Assembly (NCBI GenBank): GCA_016185945.1
Contig: JACPMR010000003.1
Coordinates: 1 to 64,000 of the forward strand
Length of the DNA stretch: 64,000 nt
Direction of reading: 5' to 3'
DNA from: Candidatus Woesearchaeota archaeon
Lineage (GTDB): Archaea > Nanobdellota > Nanobdellia > Woesearchaeales > GW2011-AR4
In this document: positions 1-8,129 of the stretch, one piece after another
How positions within the stretch are numbered: the stretch's first letter is position 1
How the letters are laid out: every line of letters starts with the position of its first letter
Notes under the pieces: model-generated
What the model was told of the DNA's origin: nothing
Database searches by the model: none
Seen by the model: the letters and a program-made list of their open reading frames with translations, nothing else
Made by a program: the position numbers and the translations under genes

Positions 1-818
1 ATCCAAGATCTTCATAACTAATAAGCTCAACAGATGTAAAAGCATCATGCAGTTCAGCAACACCTATGTCATCAGGAGAAATACCAGCCTGCTTATAAGC
101 CTCTGCTGCAGCAAGCTTTGTAGCATCCCATGAGGTCATGTTGTCTCTTTCAAAAGGCGCAAGGCTGTCAGTTTCTTCCGCAGCACCTACGAGTTCAATA
201 TCTGTTTCGTCTTTTGACAATATCAATGAAGCTGCTCCATTGGCTGGAATGCTGCAATCAAAAAGCCTTAATGGAGAAGCAACTACAGGTGAATTTTTTA
301 TATCTTCAAGAGAAACATTTTTCTTATAAAATCTTGCCTTTGGATTGAAGTAAGCATTCTGGTGGTTCTTGTAGGCAACCAATGCAAGATCGTCTTGTGT
401 AGCACCATACTTTAGCTGTTTGCTCATAGATTCTTTCCGCACCCATAAGCATCTCATCGGTAATCTTCTTGCTCAGATTTGATACCATTTTCTCAAATCC
501 AATTACAAGAATGTTTTTGTAGTTGCCGGATTTTTGAAGCTTTACAGCTGTCCACAAGGCAGTGCCTCCTCCAGAGCAGCCAGAAGTCACAGCAACAATT
601 GGCATTTTTTTCTGGAACAGGCTGCTGAGAAGAGAAGCGCTGTGCCTTTGCCTCTCGCCATTGCTTAAAATGTCGTTGTTTGAAACCACAATTGCATCTA
701 TGTCATTCATTGTCATGTCAGCATCATTTAATGCCTCGAAAGAAGCATCGTAAACCAAATGTGCAGAGTTGTCTTCCTGGATTCCAAATTTTGTCATGCC
801 AACTCCTTTAATGAACAT
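1..818 (-). CDS. Thiolase-family acetyl-CoA acetyltransferase, copy A (apparent frameshift; 3' end outside window)
   Basis: This is an archaeal thiolase of the kind that works with DUF35 proteins in acetoacetyl-CoA or acyl-CoA condensation. The first 136 or so codons, read from ATG 818, start MFIKGVGMTKFG and carry the expected nucleophilic Cys (about C81, in TSGCSGGG). Near position 410 the frame shifts by one base. In the next frame the protein continues with KYGATQDDLALVAYKNH and, near the window edge, the HDAF catalytic His motif, and it runs open to position 1. Removing one base near 410 restores YEQTAKYGATQDD. The start overlaps the upstream stop (TAATG), so it is co-transcribed with the DUF35-DUF362 gene. 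The frameshift lies inside the block shared with copy B, so an assembly error or gene conversion is as likely as a real pseudogene. Confidence 0.8.
252..417. repeat. 166-bp block shared with thiolase copy B (first copy)
   Basis: This block is identical to 2533-2698 apart from one substitution (read by eye). The flanking parts of the two thiolase genes are clearly diverged. After a 2-nt length difference, about 20 more matching bases follow. Both genes lose frame at the same end of the block. Confidence 0.9.
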
Positions 819-2269
819 TATCTAATCACCTTTGATAAAAGCTTCTTCATTTTTGACTTCACCCTGTCAACAGGAGTTATTTTTGGCGTACCTTTTGTTG
901 TGAGCAGTTTTTTCAGCAATACAAGCTGCTCTACTTCATCAATTTTTTCATCTATTATCGCTGTTGTGCCAATATTCAATTCGTTTAATTTCTTTATTGC
1001 GCAATTGCCTAAAGCAATTAGCCTGCCTTTTTCTTTGAGCATGTCCTTTGTAAGCTTAGAGCCAATGACTATGTTAATCTCTTCACCTCTTAAACCAATA
1101 AGCTTTGACGTGAGATTATACATCAAATTCAAGCAAGCAGGACATCCACCATCATCAATAACTTTTATGTCAGGATGTGGTGTTTCATGAGAATTTGCTT
1201 GCTTGATAGGATATTTCAATGCATCCAGCTCGTTGCCAACCACTTCAAGGCTCTTAATTTCCAGATTTAGAGATGATGTTACATGATGAGGCACATCAAG
1301 CATAGTTACTTCGCAGAAAACAGCATCGAGCGCTGCAGGATTTTTGCTGGCAAAGATTAAGTTGAGGAAAGCTGGCTCGCCTAAAGCAAGAGGGCCTTGT
1401 CCCTGCATTCCATTAGTTGCATCTGCTATTGTTAAAACATTTGGCAATGCTTTTACCAATTTTGGAAGCATGCTGTCAATACCTTCATAATAAACATTCC
1501 TTTGAGTTTGCTCATCAACAAGCCTTGTTAAATTCTCCAGAGCGCCAGAAAGACCAATCTGGAAATTTGTCTTCATTATTGGGGCATTTATGATTTTCCT
1601 GCTTAAAGCTTCCCTGAATATCTTGAAAAAATACCCGTTTGATTCAATTTCCTCAAAAGGGCCTTTTGATACGTCAACAAAGATTATGCCGTGTTTTTTA
1701 CAGACATCCAAAATGCCTGCTTTTGAAGCTGCTTCCAAAACATCAGAGCCAATCAATGCCTGCTCAGCAACAATGATATTTTCCTTTTTTACCCCATACT
1801 CAAATAAAACTGTCAAAAGTGCATTTAGAAAATCTGGATTGGTGTCGACTGCCTGATAAGGGTAAGCTGCCGCTACAATACTAGGCTTAATCAATAATTT
1901 ATCGCCTGATTTTAAGTCAACGTCTTTCAGCAAACCAATGGCTTCTTTTATTGCCTCATAAATATCATACTTCACTTTTACAATTGAAACAGCATCTTCT
2001 GTTTTTGCAGTATGCTGAACATACATGTCGCCTATCCTGTAATCTTTCATTGTTTTTCTTGGCATCCTGTTGCCGTGCTCGTCCTGCAAGAGAAGAATGT
2101 TGTAAGGAATAATGGGGTGCATTGGAGAAGGAATTGTAACCTTTGTTATGCCTATGACTTTTAGTTTAGCGCCTTTCTGCTTTGTGATGTCGCATTTACA
2201 ATAGACGCATTTTTCAATAGGATAAATCCATTTTTTATTGCATTTCTCGCAAACCCACCTTGTTATCAT
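818..2269 (-). CDS. DUF35 (zinc ribbon/OB) - DUF362 fusion protein
   Basis: This 483-aa protein joins two families that are normally separate. Residues 1 to about 95 look like DUF35: a zinc ribbon (C7, C10, C21, C24) followed by an OB-like segment, the module that in archaea bridges thiolase and HMG-CoA synthase and handles CoA esters. From about residue 95 the sequence is DUF362-like (LLIKPSIVAAAYPYQAVDTNP, PIMKTNFQIGLSGALENLTR). It ends with a small segment containing GGCPACLNLMYN and GNCAIKKL. The ATG at 2269 overlaps the stop of thiolase B (ATGA), and its own stop overlaps the start of thiolase A (TAATG), so it is translationally embedded between two thiolases. A scaffold or CoA-substrate carrier role is inferred; no activity can be assigned to the DUF362 part. 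Confidence 0.8.
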   Translation of the reverse strand: MITRWVCEKCNKKWIYPIEKCVYCKCDITKQKGAKLKVIGITKVTIPSPMHPIIPYNILLLQDEHGNRMPRKTMKDYRIGDMYVQHTAKTEDAVSIVKVKYDIYEAIKEAIGLLKDVDLKSGDKLLIKPSIVAAAYPYQAVDTNPDFLNALLTVLFEYGVKKENIIVAEQALIGSDVLEAASKAGILDVCKKHGIIFVDVSKGPFEEIESNGYFFKIFREALSRKIINAPIMKTNFQIGLSGALENLTRLVDEQTQRNVYYEGIDSMLPKLVKALPNVLTIADATNGMQGQGPLALGEPAFLNLIFASKNPAALDAVFCEVTMLDVPHHVTSSLNLEIKSLEVVGNELDALKYPIKQANSHETPHPDIKVIDDGGCPACLNLMYNLTSKLIGLRGEEINIVIGSKLTKDMLKEKGRLIALGNCAIKKLNELNIGTTAIIDEKIDEVEQLVLLKKLLTTKGTPKITPVDRVKSKMKKLLSKVIR

Positions 2270-3085
2270 ACACTCACCTTCCTAAGTATATGCACAGTCA
2301 CAGTACTTCCAGCCCCTCCAATATTCTGGGCAAGGGCATACTTCACATTACCAACTTGCCTCTGCTCAGCATCATTCCTCATCTGCTTGACAAGCTCATA
2401 AACTTGAGAAACGCGGTCATGTCCTCGCTCTCAAAGGTTGATAATCTGTCAACAAACAGGGAAGAGCCAACAATCTCTATATCAGTTTTGTCTTTAGTTA
2501 TGATTGCCGCAGCAGCACCATTGACAGACAAACTGCAATCAAAAAGCCTTAATGGGGAAGCAACTACAGGTGAATTTTTTATATCTTCAAGAGAAACATT
2601 TTTCTTATAAAATCTTGCCTTTGGATTGAAGTAAGCATTCTGGTGGTTCTTGTAGGCAACCAATGCAAGATCGTCTTGTGTAGCACCATACTTTAGCTCT
2701 GCTCATAGATTCTTTCCGCAGCCATCATAATCTCGTCTGTAACCCGCATTGAATTGTTTGTCAGCAATCTTTCAACACCGACTACAAGAACATTATTGTA
2801 ATCGAGCTTGTTGGCTGTCCATAAAGCAGTTCCTCCGCCTCCGCAAACAGCTGTTGCGGTTAAGATTGGTATCTTCTTTTTCAAAATACTGCTCAAAACA
2901 GATGAAAATAATCTTTGCCTCTCACCATTGCTTTCTGTATCAACCGCAGAAACCACAATTGCGTCTATATCCTCAATCTTAGAATCTGCACTTTCCAATG
3001 ACTCCATTGTCGCTTCATAAACCAGTTCCTGACTTGAAGTAGTCTGTGCGCCAAATTTTGTCATGCCAACTCCTTTAATGAACAT
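2266..3085 (-). pseudogene. Thiolase-family acetyl-CoA acetyltransferase, copy B (frameshifted and internally deleted)
   Basis: The ATG at 3085 follows a GGTGG ribosome-binding site, 12 nt after the FabZ-like gene. Codons 1-130 resemble copy A and carry the nucleophilic Cys (about C81, TAVCGGGG), then hit a stop at about 2693. The middle resumes in another frame (KYGATQDD to about 2410). The last 48 codons lie in a further frame (QVYELVKQMR, NIGGAGSTV) and end at the TGA overlapping the next gene. The stretch from the MT of ESEDMT to just before QVYELV, about 120 residues in intact thiolases including the HDAF and GHPxGATG catalytic regions, is absent. As written the product cannot be an active thiolase. 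A real decayed paralogue and a misassembly are both possible. Confidence 0.75.
2533..2698. repeat. 166-bp block shared with thiolase copy A (second copy)
   Basis: Partner of 252-417, same length, one mismatch. The stop codon that ends the first fragment of copy B lies at its upper edge, at about 2693. Confidence 0.9.
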
Positions 3086-3097
3086 TATAGAACCACC

Positions 3098-3589
3098 TTA
3101 CTTAGTGTACTTTGCCCTGAACTCTGCTTTGTTGACAATGGCAAGCATCAAAAGAGCTTCTGCAACTATGATTTCTTTGACAAAAGCCTTGCCTTGAAGA
3201 ATGACCCCTCTTTCGTCTTGCGCTATCAGCTCTAGTTCAAACCTTACCTCTGCAGGAGGCACTATAGGTGCCATGAACTTGACTTCTTTTAATTTATAAG
3301 CAAGAACATCCTTTTCCTGATGATTCTGGATGTTGTTCCTTGCAAGCAAAGTGGCAGCTTGCCCCATTCCCTCTACTGTCAAAGCGCCCGGCATTATAGG
3401 AAAGTCGACAAAATGCCCTTTGAAGAAATCCTCTTTTCCTGTCAATTCCTTGACTGCAATAATCTTGTTATTGCTTAAGCTTATGACTTTGTCCATGAAC
3501 AAGAAAGGTTCTTGGTATGGTATAATTTTCTTAATGCCCTCCCTGTTTATCTCTCCCTTGGCGTTCTTCAGTTCGTTGATTTGGTTCAT
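3098..3589 (-). CDS. FabZ-like 3-hydroxyacyl dehydratase (hot-dog fold)
   Basis: This 163-aa single hot-dog domain has the FabZ active site: His59 in FFKGHFVDFPIMPG and Glu73 in VEGMGQ. FabZ dehydrates 3-hydroxyacyl thioesters. No acyl carrier protein gene is visible nearby, and most archaea lack the bacterial type II system, so the substrate here may be a CoA ester (inference). It is the first gene of the minus-strand operon FabZ-like, thiolase B, DUF35-DUF362, thiolase A. A TATA-like box at 3618-3627 predicts a transcript starting a few bases before ATG 3589. Family assignment is strong; the pathway is not. Confidence 0.88.
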   Translation of the reverse strand: MNQINELKNAKGEINREGIKKIIPYQEPFLFMDKVISLSNNKIIAVKELTGKEDFFKGHFVDFPIMPGALTVEGMGQAATLLARNNIQNHQEKDVLAYKLKEVKFMAPIVPPAEVRFELELIAQDERGVILQGKAFVKEIIVAEALLMLAIVNKAEFRAKYTK

Positions 3590-3617
3590 TTTTAGCTCAC
3601 TTTTTCAACTTTTTGTC

Positions 3618-3627
3618 TATTTAAATA
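3618..3627 (-). promoter_or_regulatory. TATA box for the FabZ-like/thiolase operon
   Basis: TATTTAAATA is centred about 34 bp upstream of ATG 3589 on the minus strand, predicting a leader of only a few bases. Confidence 0.55.
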
Positions 3628-3707
3628 ACTTTCTACTGGAGTAGTCTTTAATATACATATTTAAATATATTTATTCTGACATATAACTCACGGCTAAAAG
3701 AGCAAAA

Positions 3708-3718
3708 TTTTATATAAA
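3708..3718 (+). promoter_or_regulatory. TATA box for biotin carboxylase
   Basis: TTTTATATAAA is centred at about 3713. A start site 26 bp downstream coincides with ATG 3739, so a leaderless transcript is predicted. This decides against the TTG nine bases earlier. Confidence 0.65.
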
Positions 3719-3738
3719 CTTGTTTATAATTGCCCTGT

Positions 3739-5655
3739 ATGAGTAATGGCAAGAAGACAAATCTCTGGCTCAGCCCTGCACAGAGCATGATAATAAACGG
3801 CATAAACAAGGCTTTAAGCCCATTCGGAAAGGCTTATTCTTTTTTGAGGAATTCTGCTTTAAAGACAAAAGAAAGATTTCCAGTTTTTTACAGGTATTTT
3901 GAGGGACTAATCAAACAGCATATAATAACACCAAGCAAATCTCTGTTTCAATCATCGAAAATAGGCGACATGGGAAGCTTTATAACAACCAATGTAATGA
4001 AAAGGCTGCCACACATAGACGAGTCACATATTGAAGAGATTTTGCATAACCCATCCAACACGTCATTTTTGGAGGTTCTGACTAAAGGATTTGGCATAAA
4101 TAAAGATAAAGAAAAAACCTATACTGCGTTGGGAAATGGAAAACTAAAAAGAATATTGATTGCCAACAGAGGCGAGATTGCCCTGCGCATTATAAGGGCA
4201 TGCAGGGAATTGGGCATAGAAAGCGTTGTTATTTATTCTGACGAGGAAAAAGACAGCTTGGCCGTGAAGTTCGCCGACAAATCCTATAACATAGGCAAAT
4301 CAAAAAATTACCTAAACATAAAAAAGATCGTGAAAATTACAAAGCAAAGCAATTGCGATGCAATACACCCAGGCTATGGTTTTCTGGCGGAAAACCCAAA
4401 GCTTGCAAAACTCTGTAACAATGAGGGAAAAAAATTCATAGGGCCTTCCTCCAGAATGATGGAAAAACTCGGCGACAAGGTCGAAGCAAAAAAGGCAATG
4501 CTGAAGGCAAGCATACCAGTTATTGAAGGTGTAAAGGAAAATCTGAGAAGCAAGAAGCATGCTTCAAGGGTTGCAAGAAGAATAGGATTTCCAGTTATTT
4601 TGAAGGCAGCTGCAGGCGGCGGGGGCAAGGGCATGAGGATAGTCACAAAAAAAGAGGAAACGTTTGATGCATACGAAAGCGCGAGCAGAGAAGCCCTGAA
4701 TTCATTCCAGGACAGCTCTTTATATATTGAGAAATATCTTGAAGAACCAAGACATATTGAATTCCAGATTTTAGCAGATAAATACGGCAATGTGGTGCAT
4801 TTGGGCGAAAGAGATTGCAGCATACAAAGGAGACATCAAAAGCTTGTTGAGGAAGAGCCAAGCCCTGCGCTGACGCCTGAGCTTAGGGAAATAATGGGCA
4901 ATGCGGCAGTCAAGGCAGTCAAGGCAATCGGCTACGAGGGAGCTGGAACTGTCGAGTTTTTGCTGGATAAAAACAAGAACTTCTACTTTATTGAAATGAA
5001 CACAAGGATACAAGTTGAGCATGGCGTTACAGAAATGGTTACAAACGTTGATTTGGTGAAGGAGCAGATAAAGCTAGCTGAAGGGGCAAAACTTGCCTAC
5101 AAGCAGGAAGATATAAAGATCGAAGGGCATGCAATAGAGTGCAGGATTAATGCAGAAGACTCTTCAAATAATTTTGCTCCGTCGCTAGGAACGATTGTGA
5201 ATTACCTGCCTCCTGGGGGGCCTGGAATAAGGATAAGCAGCTCAGCCCATACAGGCTATAGAATACTGCCGCATTTTGACTCATTGATTGCTTTGCTGAT
5301 TTGCTACGGAAGCACAAGGCACGAGGCAATTGCAAGGATGAAAAGGGCTCTGGACGAGTTTATAATTGAAGGAGTGAAAACAACAATACCTTTCCACAAG
5401 CTTGTTCTGAGCAAAAGGCAGTTTTTAAGAGGTAATATTACGACCTCCTTTATCGAGAACAACAAAATAATGGAGGAGCTTAAGGGACTAAAAGAAAAGA
5501 AAAAAGAAGAATTGCCTAAAGATAAGAAAGTTTTGATAGTTACAACAGCTGTTGCCCAGTACCTTGCAAAGAAGCGGAATAACAACAAAAAAGTAAATCC
5601 ATGGGTTATGGCTGCAAGGCAGGAAGCGATGAATGAAGGCAGTTTGGAGGAATAG
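3739..5655 (+). CDS. Biotin carboxylase subunit of acyl-CoA carboxylase, with long N-terminal extension
   Basis: This 638-aa protein carboxylates the biotin of a carrier protein using ATP and bicarbonate. Residues from about 138 follow the biotin carboxylase plan: N domain (KRILIANRGEIALRIIRACR), ATP-grasp glycine-rich loop (KAAAGGGGKGMRIV), and catalytic region (EMNTRIQVEHGVTEMV). The first 135 or so residues are not part of the usual 450-aa enzyme and resemble nothing I recognise; they may form a docking or membrane-associated segment. There is no fused biotin carrier domain, since that is a separate protein at 10358-10747. The start is set by the TATA box at 3708-3718. The partner carboxyltransferase lies 5 kb away in another operon. 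Confidence 0.93.
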   Translation: MSNGKKTNLWLSPAQSMIINGINKALSPFGKAYSFLRNSALKTKERFPVFYRYFEGLIKQHIITPSKSLFQSSKIGDMGSFITTNVMKRLPHIDESHIEEILHNPSNTSFLEVLTKGFGINKDKEKTYTALGNGKLKRILIANRGEIALRIIRACRELGIESVVIYSDEEKDSLAVKFADKSYNIGKSKNYLNIKKIVKITKQSNCDAIHPGYGFLAENPKLAKLCNNEGKKFIGPSSRMMEKLGDKVEAKKAMLKASIPVIEGVKENLRSKKHASRVARRIGFPVILKAAAGGGGKGMRIVTKKEETFDAYESASREALNSFQDSSLYIEKYLEEPRHIEFQILADKYGNVVHLGERDCSIQRRHQKLVEEEPSPALTPELREIMGNAAVKAVKAIGYEGAGTVEFLLDKNKNFYFIEMNTRIQVEHGVTEMVTNVDLVKEQIKLAEGAKLAYKQEDIKIEGHAIECRINAEDSSNNFAPSLGTIVNYLPPGGPGIRISSSAHTGYRILPHFDSLIALLICYGSTRHEAIARMKRALDEFIIEGVKTTIPFHKLVLSKRQFLRGNITTSFIENNKIMEELKGLKEKKKEELPKDKKVLIVTTAVAQYLAKKRNNNKKVNPWVMAARQEAMNEGSLEE

Positions 5656-5683
5656 AAATTTTAATGTAATTTATTTTTAACCG

Positions 5684-5880
5684 TCCGAGACACATGCACT
5701 TCCAGATGGTTAAATGGGTGCCCCTCATATACCTGCTGCACTATTAAAGTTGGATTATAGTGCCTCTGCAAAAGCGGTTCACTTTTATCGCTATAGGAGC
5801 CAAATCGAAAAAATCCTATAGGATTTTTGGGAACTTGAAAATCTGTGATTTTCAAGTAGTCGCTCTCATGCTGTTTGAAT
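5684..5880 (-). repeat. Dispersed structured element, family A, copy 1
   Basis: This gap holds no gene. On the minus strand it matches the other family A copies: an AAAGTGAACCGCTTTT-like segment (compare 31346-31360), a stem GCACTAT (5738-5744) with ATAGTGC (5757-5763), and a GTCGCTCTC-like end at about 5859. It also shares a CACTTCCA...TAAATGRGTGCCCC segment with the copy at 41603-41751. Confidence 0.65.
5809..5856. repeat. Two tandem short hairpins
   Basis: AAAAATCC (5809-5816) pairs with GGATTTTT (5821-5828). CTTGAAAATC (5834-5843) pairs with GATTTTCAAG (5847-5856). The first hairpin and its GGGA flank recur at 18121-18150. Possible terminator or repeat unit downstream of the biotin carboxylase gene. 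Confidence 0.6.
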
Positions 5881-5902
5881 TTTTGTTGTTATTGTCTGAA
5901 AA

Positions 5903-6643
5903 ATGCCCATTTACAAAATCCATCATTTCAAATCCCTAACATCAACCCAAGACAAGGCAAAAGAATTCTCTGGGAATGGAATGTTTAATGCCGTAGTTAT
6001 CTCTGATAAACAAACAAAAGGCAGAGGAAGGTTTAAGAGAAAATGGCACTCTGGCAAAGGAGGATTGTGGATGTCTATTTTGTTAAAGCCAGATGATATA
6101 CAAAATCTACAATACTTAACCTTCATTGCTGCAATTTCAGTCGCTGAATCAATCAAAGAGATTGCTAAATTAAATACAAACATAAAATGGCCGAATGACG
6201 TGCATTACAAAGGAAAGAAGCTTTGCGGCATTTTGACAGAGGGGGTTTTTGGAAAGGAAAACTTTGTGGTTGTTGGAATCGGACTGAATGTCAATCAAAA
6301 GGATTTTTCAGACGACATCAAAGACATTGCAACCTCATTAAGAATTATAAAAAACAAAAATTACGATACTAAGCTATTGATGCAGGGTATTGTTGATGTT
6401 TTCTTTAATTTGTATTATAATCATTACAATAAAAATAAATTCAACAATATACTAAAAATATGGAGAAAATACTGCGATACAATAGGAAAAAATGTCGTTG
6501 TAATAACAAAAACGGAAAAACTGAAAGGAAAGGCAATCGGTGTCGATGAAGATTGCAATCTATTGCTAAAACTAAAAAATAATAAAATTACAAAAATCAC
6601 AGAAGGAGACATAAAAGTAAGGTATAGTCGACTAACAAAGTAA
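5903..6643 (+). CDS. birA: Biotin--[acetyl-CoA carboxylase] ligase (biotin protein ligase)
   Basis: This 246-aa enzyme activates biotin with ATP and attaches it to the carrier lysine. The adenylate-binding motif GRGRFKRKW is at residues 40-48, followed by the core (KGGLWMSILLKP, NIKWPNDVHYKGKKLCGIL) and a C-terminal SH3-like region (GKAIGVDEDCNLLLKL). There is no N-terminal winged helix, so this is a ligase without the repressor function of E. coli BirA. Its substrate is presumably the carrier protein at 10358-10747. It stands between the biotin carboxylase and the carboxyltransferase/BioY operon. Confidence 0.93.
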   Translation: MPIYKIHHFKSLTSTQDKAKEFSGNGMFNAVVISDKQTKGRGRFKRKWHSGKGGLWMSILLKPDDIQNLQYLTFIAAISVAESIKEIAKLNTNIKWPNDVHYKGKKLCGILTEGVFGKENFVVVGIGLNVNQKDFSDDIKDIATSLRIIKNKNYDTKLLMQGIVDVFFNLYYNHYNKNKFNNILKIWRKYCDTIGKNVVVITKTEKLKGKAIGVDEDCNLLLKLKNNKITKITEGDIKVRYSRLTK

Positions 6644-6678
6644 CCATATATTATAAATTGTTTGTTGGCGACTATCTT

Positions 6679-6720
6679 GTCAACCACAAAAATAAATAGG
6701 TTTAGTCGTGGTTGACAATA
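6679..6720. terminator. Hairpin between convergent genes (candidate bidirectional terminator)
   Basis: TTGTCAACCAC (6679-6689) and GTGGTTGACAA (6710-6720) form a perfect 11-bp stem with a 20-nt loop. It lies between the stops of the biotin ligase (+) and thioesterase (-) genes and touches the latter's stop codon. Confidence 0.5.
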
Positions 6721-7119
6721 CTATCCAATCTTAATCTTCTTCCTTATATCGTCAGGTATCTTGATTGATTTCATCTTCGAAGCATTAACAAAGACATTTA
6801 CAGTGTGCCCTTTGGCAAGCAGCTTCCTGTCTTTTTTCCTGTAAACCTTGTGCTCGAATCTCACGCTTTTTTCCTTGATTTCTGCAACTCTTGTCCCAAT
6901 AACAACAACATCATCGTATCTGGCGGGATGGAAATAACTGCAATGAGCTTCTACGACAGGAGTCAGTATATTTCTCTTAAGAAGTTCTACATAATTGATT
7001 TTCAAGCTTCTGAAGATTTCCCTTCTGCCGCTCTCAAACCACCTGAAATAGTTACCGTAATAGACAACCTGCCCCGCGTCTGTATCTCCATAAATAACCC
7101 GATGCTCTACCTTGTGCAT
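6721..7119 (-). CDS. Acyl-CoA thioesterase, 4HBT/YbgC family
   Basis: This 132-aa hot-dog protein carries the family's active-site stretch YGDTDAGQVVYYGNYFRWFE with the catalytic Asp. Members hydrolyse acyl-CoA or hydroxybenzoyl-CoA thioesters. Its position between biotin ligase and the ECF/carboxylase operon suggests it serves the same CoA-ester metabolism (inference). A TATA box at 7140-7150 is about 26 bp from ATG 7119, predicting a leaderless message. The substrate cannot be told from sequence. Confidence 0.9.
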   Translation of the reverse strand: MHKVEHRVIYGDTDAGQVVYYGNYFRWFESGRREIFRSLKINYVELLKRNILTPVVEAHCSYFHPARYDDVVVIGTRVAEIKEKSVRFEHKVYRKKDRKLLAKGHTVNVFVNASKMKSIKIPDDIRKKIKIG

Positions 7120-7139
7120 AGAAACAAAGGATTAATAGG

Positions 7140-7150
7140 TTATATTTATT
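7140..7150 (-). promoter_or_regulatory. TATA box for the 4HBT thioesterase gene
   Basis: The minus-strand AATAAATATAA is centred 26 bp from ATG 7119, so the message is predicted leaderless. Confidence 0.5.
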
Positions 7151-7162
7151 GTTTTTTCCACA

Positions 7163-7174
7163 ATATTTTTAAAA
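7163..7174 (+). promoter_or_regulatory. TATA box for the small membrane protein gene
   Basis: ATATTTTTAAAA is centred about 26 bp upstream of ATG 7196. Confidence 0.5.
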
Positions 7175-7195
7175 CAGGGTATTTTACTTCAGTCA

Positions 7196-7423
7196 ATGGC
7201 ATTTCTGAAAAATGTACCCGTGCTGAGAAAATTATTGGACACCCTTTATGCAGTCTTGATTATAGTAACTTTAAGCGCTTTTGTCGGGCTTATCCTTGCA
7301 CTTCCAGTTATGTGGCTTTGGAATTTCGTATTTGGAAGCTTATACAAGATTAACTGGTTTCAGGCATGGGCTTTGAATGTTCTTGCAGGCATATTGTTCG
7401 GACAGAAAAATTCTAGTAAATGA
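7196..7423 (+). CDS. Small membrane protein, unknown function
   Basis: This 75-aa protein has a hydrophobic segment at about residues 17-45 (LDTLYAVLIIVTLSAFVGLILALPVMWLWNF, shown in part by LIIVTLSAFVGLILALPV) and a second weaker one near the C-terminus (WFQAWALNVLAGILFG). The LPVMWLWN...F.QAW..N...GILFG pattern recurs in small membrane proteins of bacteria and phages, whose function is unknown. The end overlaps the 3' end of the convergent EcfT gene by 11 nt. Its own TATA box predicts independent leaderless transcription. Confidence 0.65.
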   Translation: MAFLKNVPVLRKLLDTLYAVLIIVTLSAFVGLILALPVMWLWNFVFGSLYKINWFQAWALNVLAGILFGQKNSSK

Positions 7424-8129
7424 CAAAAACAAAGACAATAAATACCAGCAAGGATAAATAATCGTATCTGCTTAACCTCAAAATCTTATGATTTTCTGCA
7501 TTCTCATTGTACAACCTTGAATGCAGGGCATCGCTCAATGCAGAGGCGGACTTTAGCATTCTCCCAAGCAATGAAAAAATCATCAATTTAATGTGCCTGA
7601 ACTTCCTGAAATCAGCCAGCCGTGAAGCCATTGCTTCCCTTGCCCTGCTTAAATTAATGAACATAACAGGGACAAACCTTATTGCTATTGAAATCATCAA
7701 TGCAGCATTTCTTGGCTTGACTCTAAAAAACTTCAGCGGCTTTGCCAAACTCTCAACTGCAGCAATTAATGAGGAGATTGTGGTTGTATAAGTCAGTACA
7801 AAAGACATAATTATCAGCATCAAGAAGCGCCAGATTGCAATAAATCCTTGAGCTAGCTTGTTTCTTGAAAAAATAAGGTACATCAGAAAGATAAACACGA
7901 GCATCAAATAAAAGGGTTTGAGATTGTTTAGAATATTCTTAAATTCAATTTTTGACAATAAAACCACAACAAGGATAAACAATGAAAAGAAGAGACTTCT
8001 CTTGCCATCATTAATTAAAAATATCAGAATGCTAAGAATGACTACAAAGAGCAATTTAACACGAGAGTCCAATTTATGGACTAATGAGTTCTTGAATCTG
8101 TACTGCCCGAATGCAAGCGCCTTAATCAC
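7413..8129 (-). CDS. ecfT: ECF transporter transmembrane protein EcfT
   Basis: This 238-aa integral membrane protein couples the ATPase to the substrate-binding S component of an energy-coupling-factor transporter. It has an N-terminal KLDSRVKLLFV segment, several membrane helices, and two Arg-containing coupling helices (SRAREAMASRLADF and SDALHSRLYN). It overlaps the end of EcfA by 8 nt and is last in the operon carboxyltransferase, carrier, BioY, thioredoxin-like, EcfA, EcfT. With BioY in the operon, biotin is the likely cargo, although EcfT can also serve other S components. Confidence 0.9.
   Translation of the reverse strand: MIKALAFGQYRFKNSLVHKLDSRVKLLFVVILSILIFLINDGKRSLFFSLFILVVVLLSKIEFKNILNNLKPFYLMLVFIFLMYLIFSRNKLAQGFIAIWRFLMLIIMSFVLTYTTTISSLIAAVESLAKPLKFFRVKPRNAALMISIAIRFVPVMFINLSRAREAMASRLADFRKFRHIKLMIFSLLGRMLKSASALSDALHSRLYNENAENHKILRLSRYDYLSLLVFIVFVFVIY

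Noticed and set aside
759-1190. Open frame of 143 codons on the plus strand
   Set aside because: It lies antisense to the DUF35-DUF362 gene, whose protein is well supported; low-complexity translation.
6805-7353. Open frame of 182 codons on the plus strand over the 4HBT gene
   Set aside because: It is antisense to a gene with clear catalytic motifs, shows no family resemblance and overlaps the small membrane protein in another frame.
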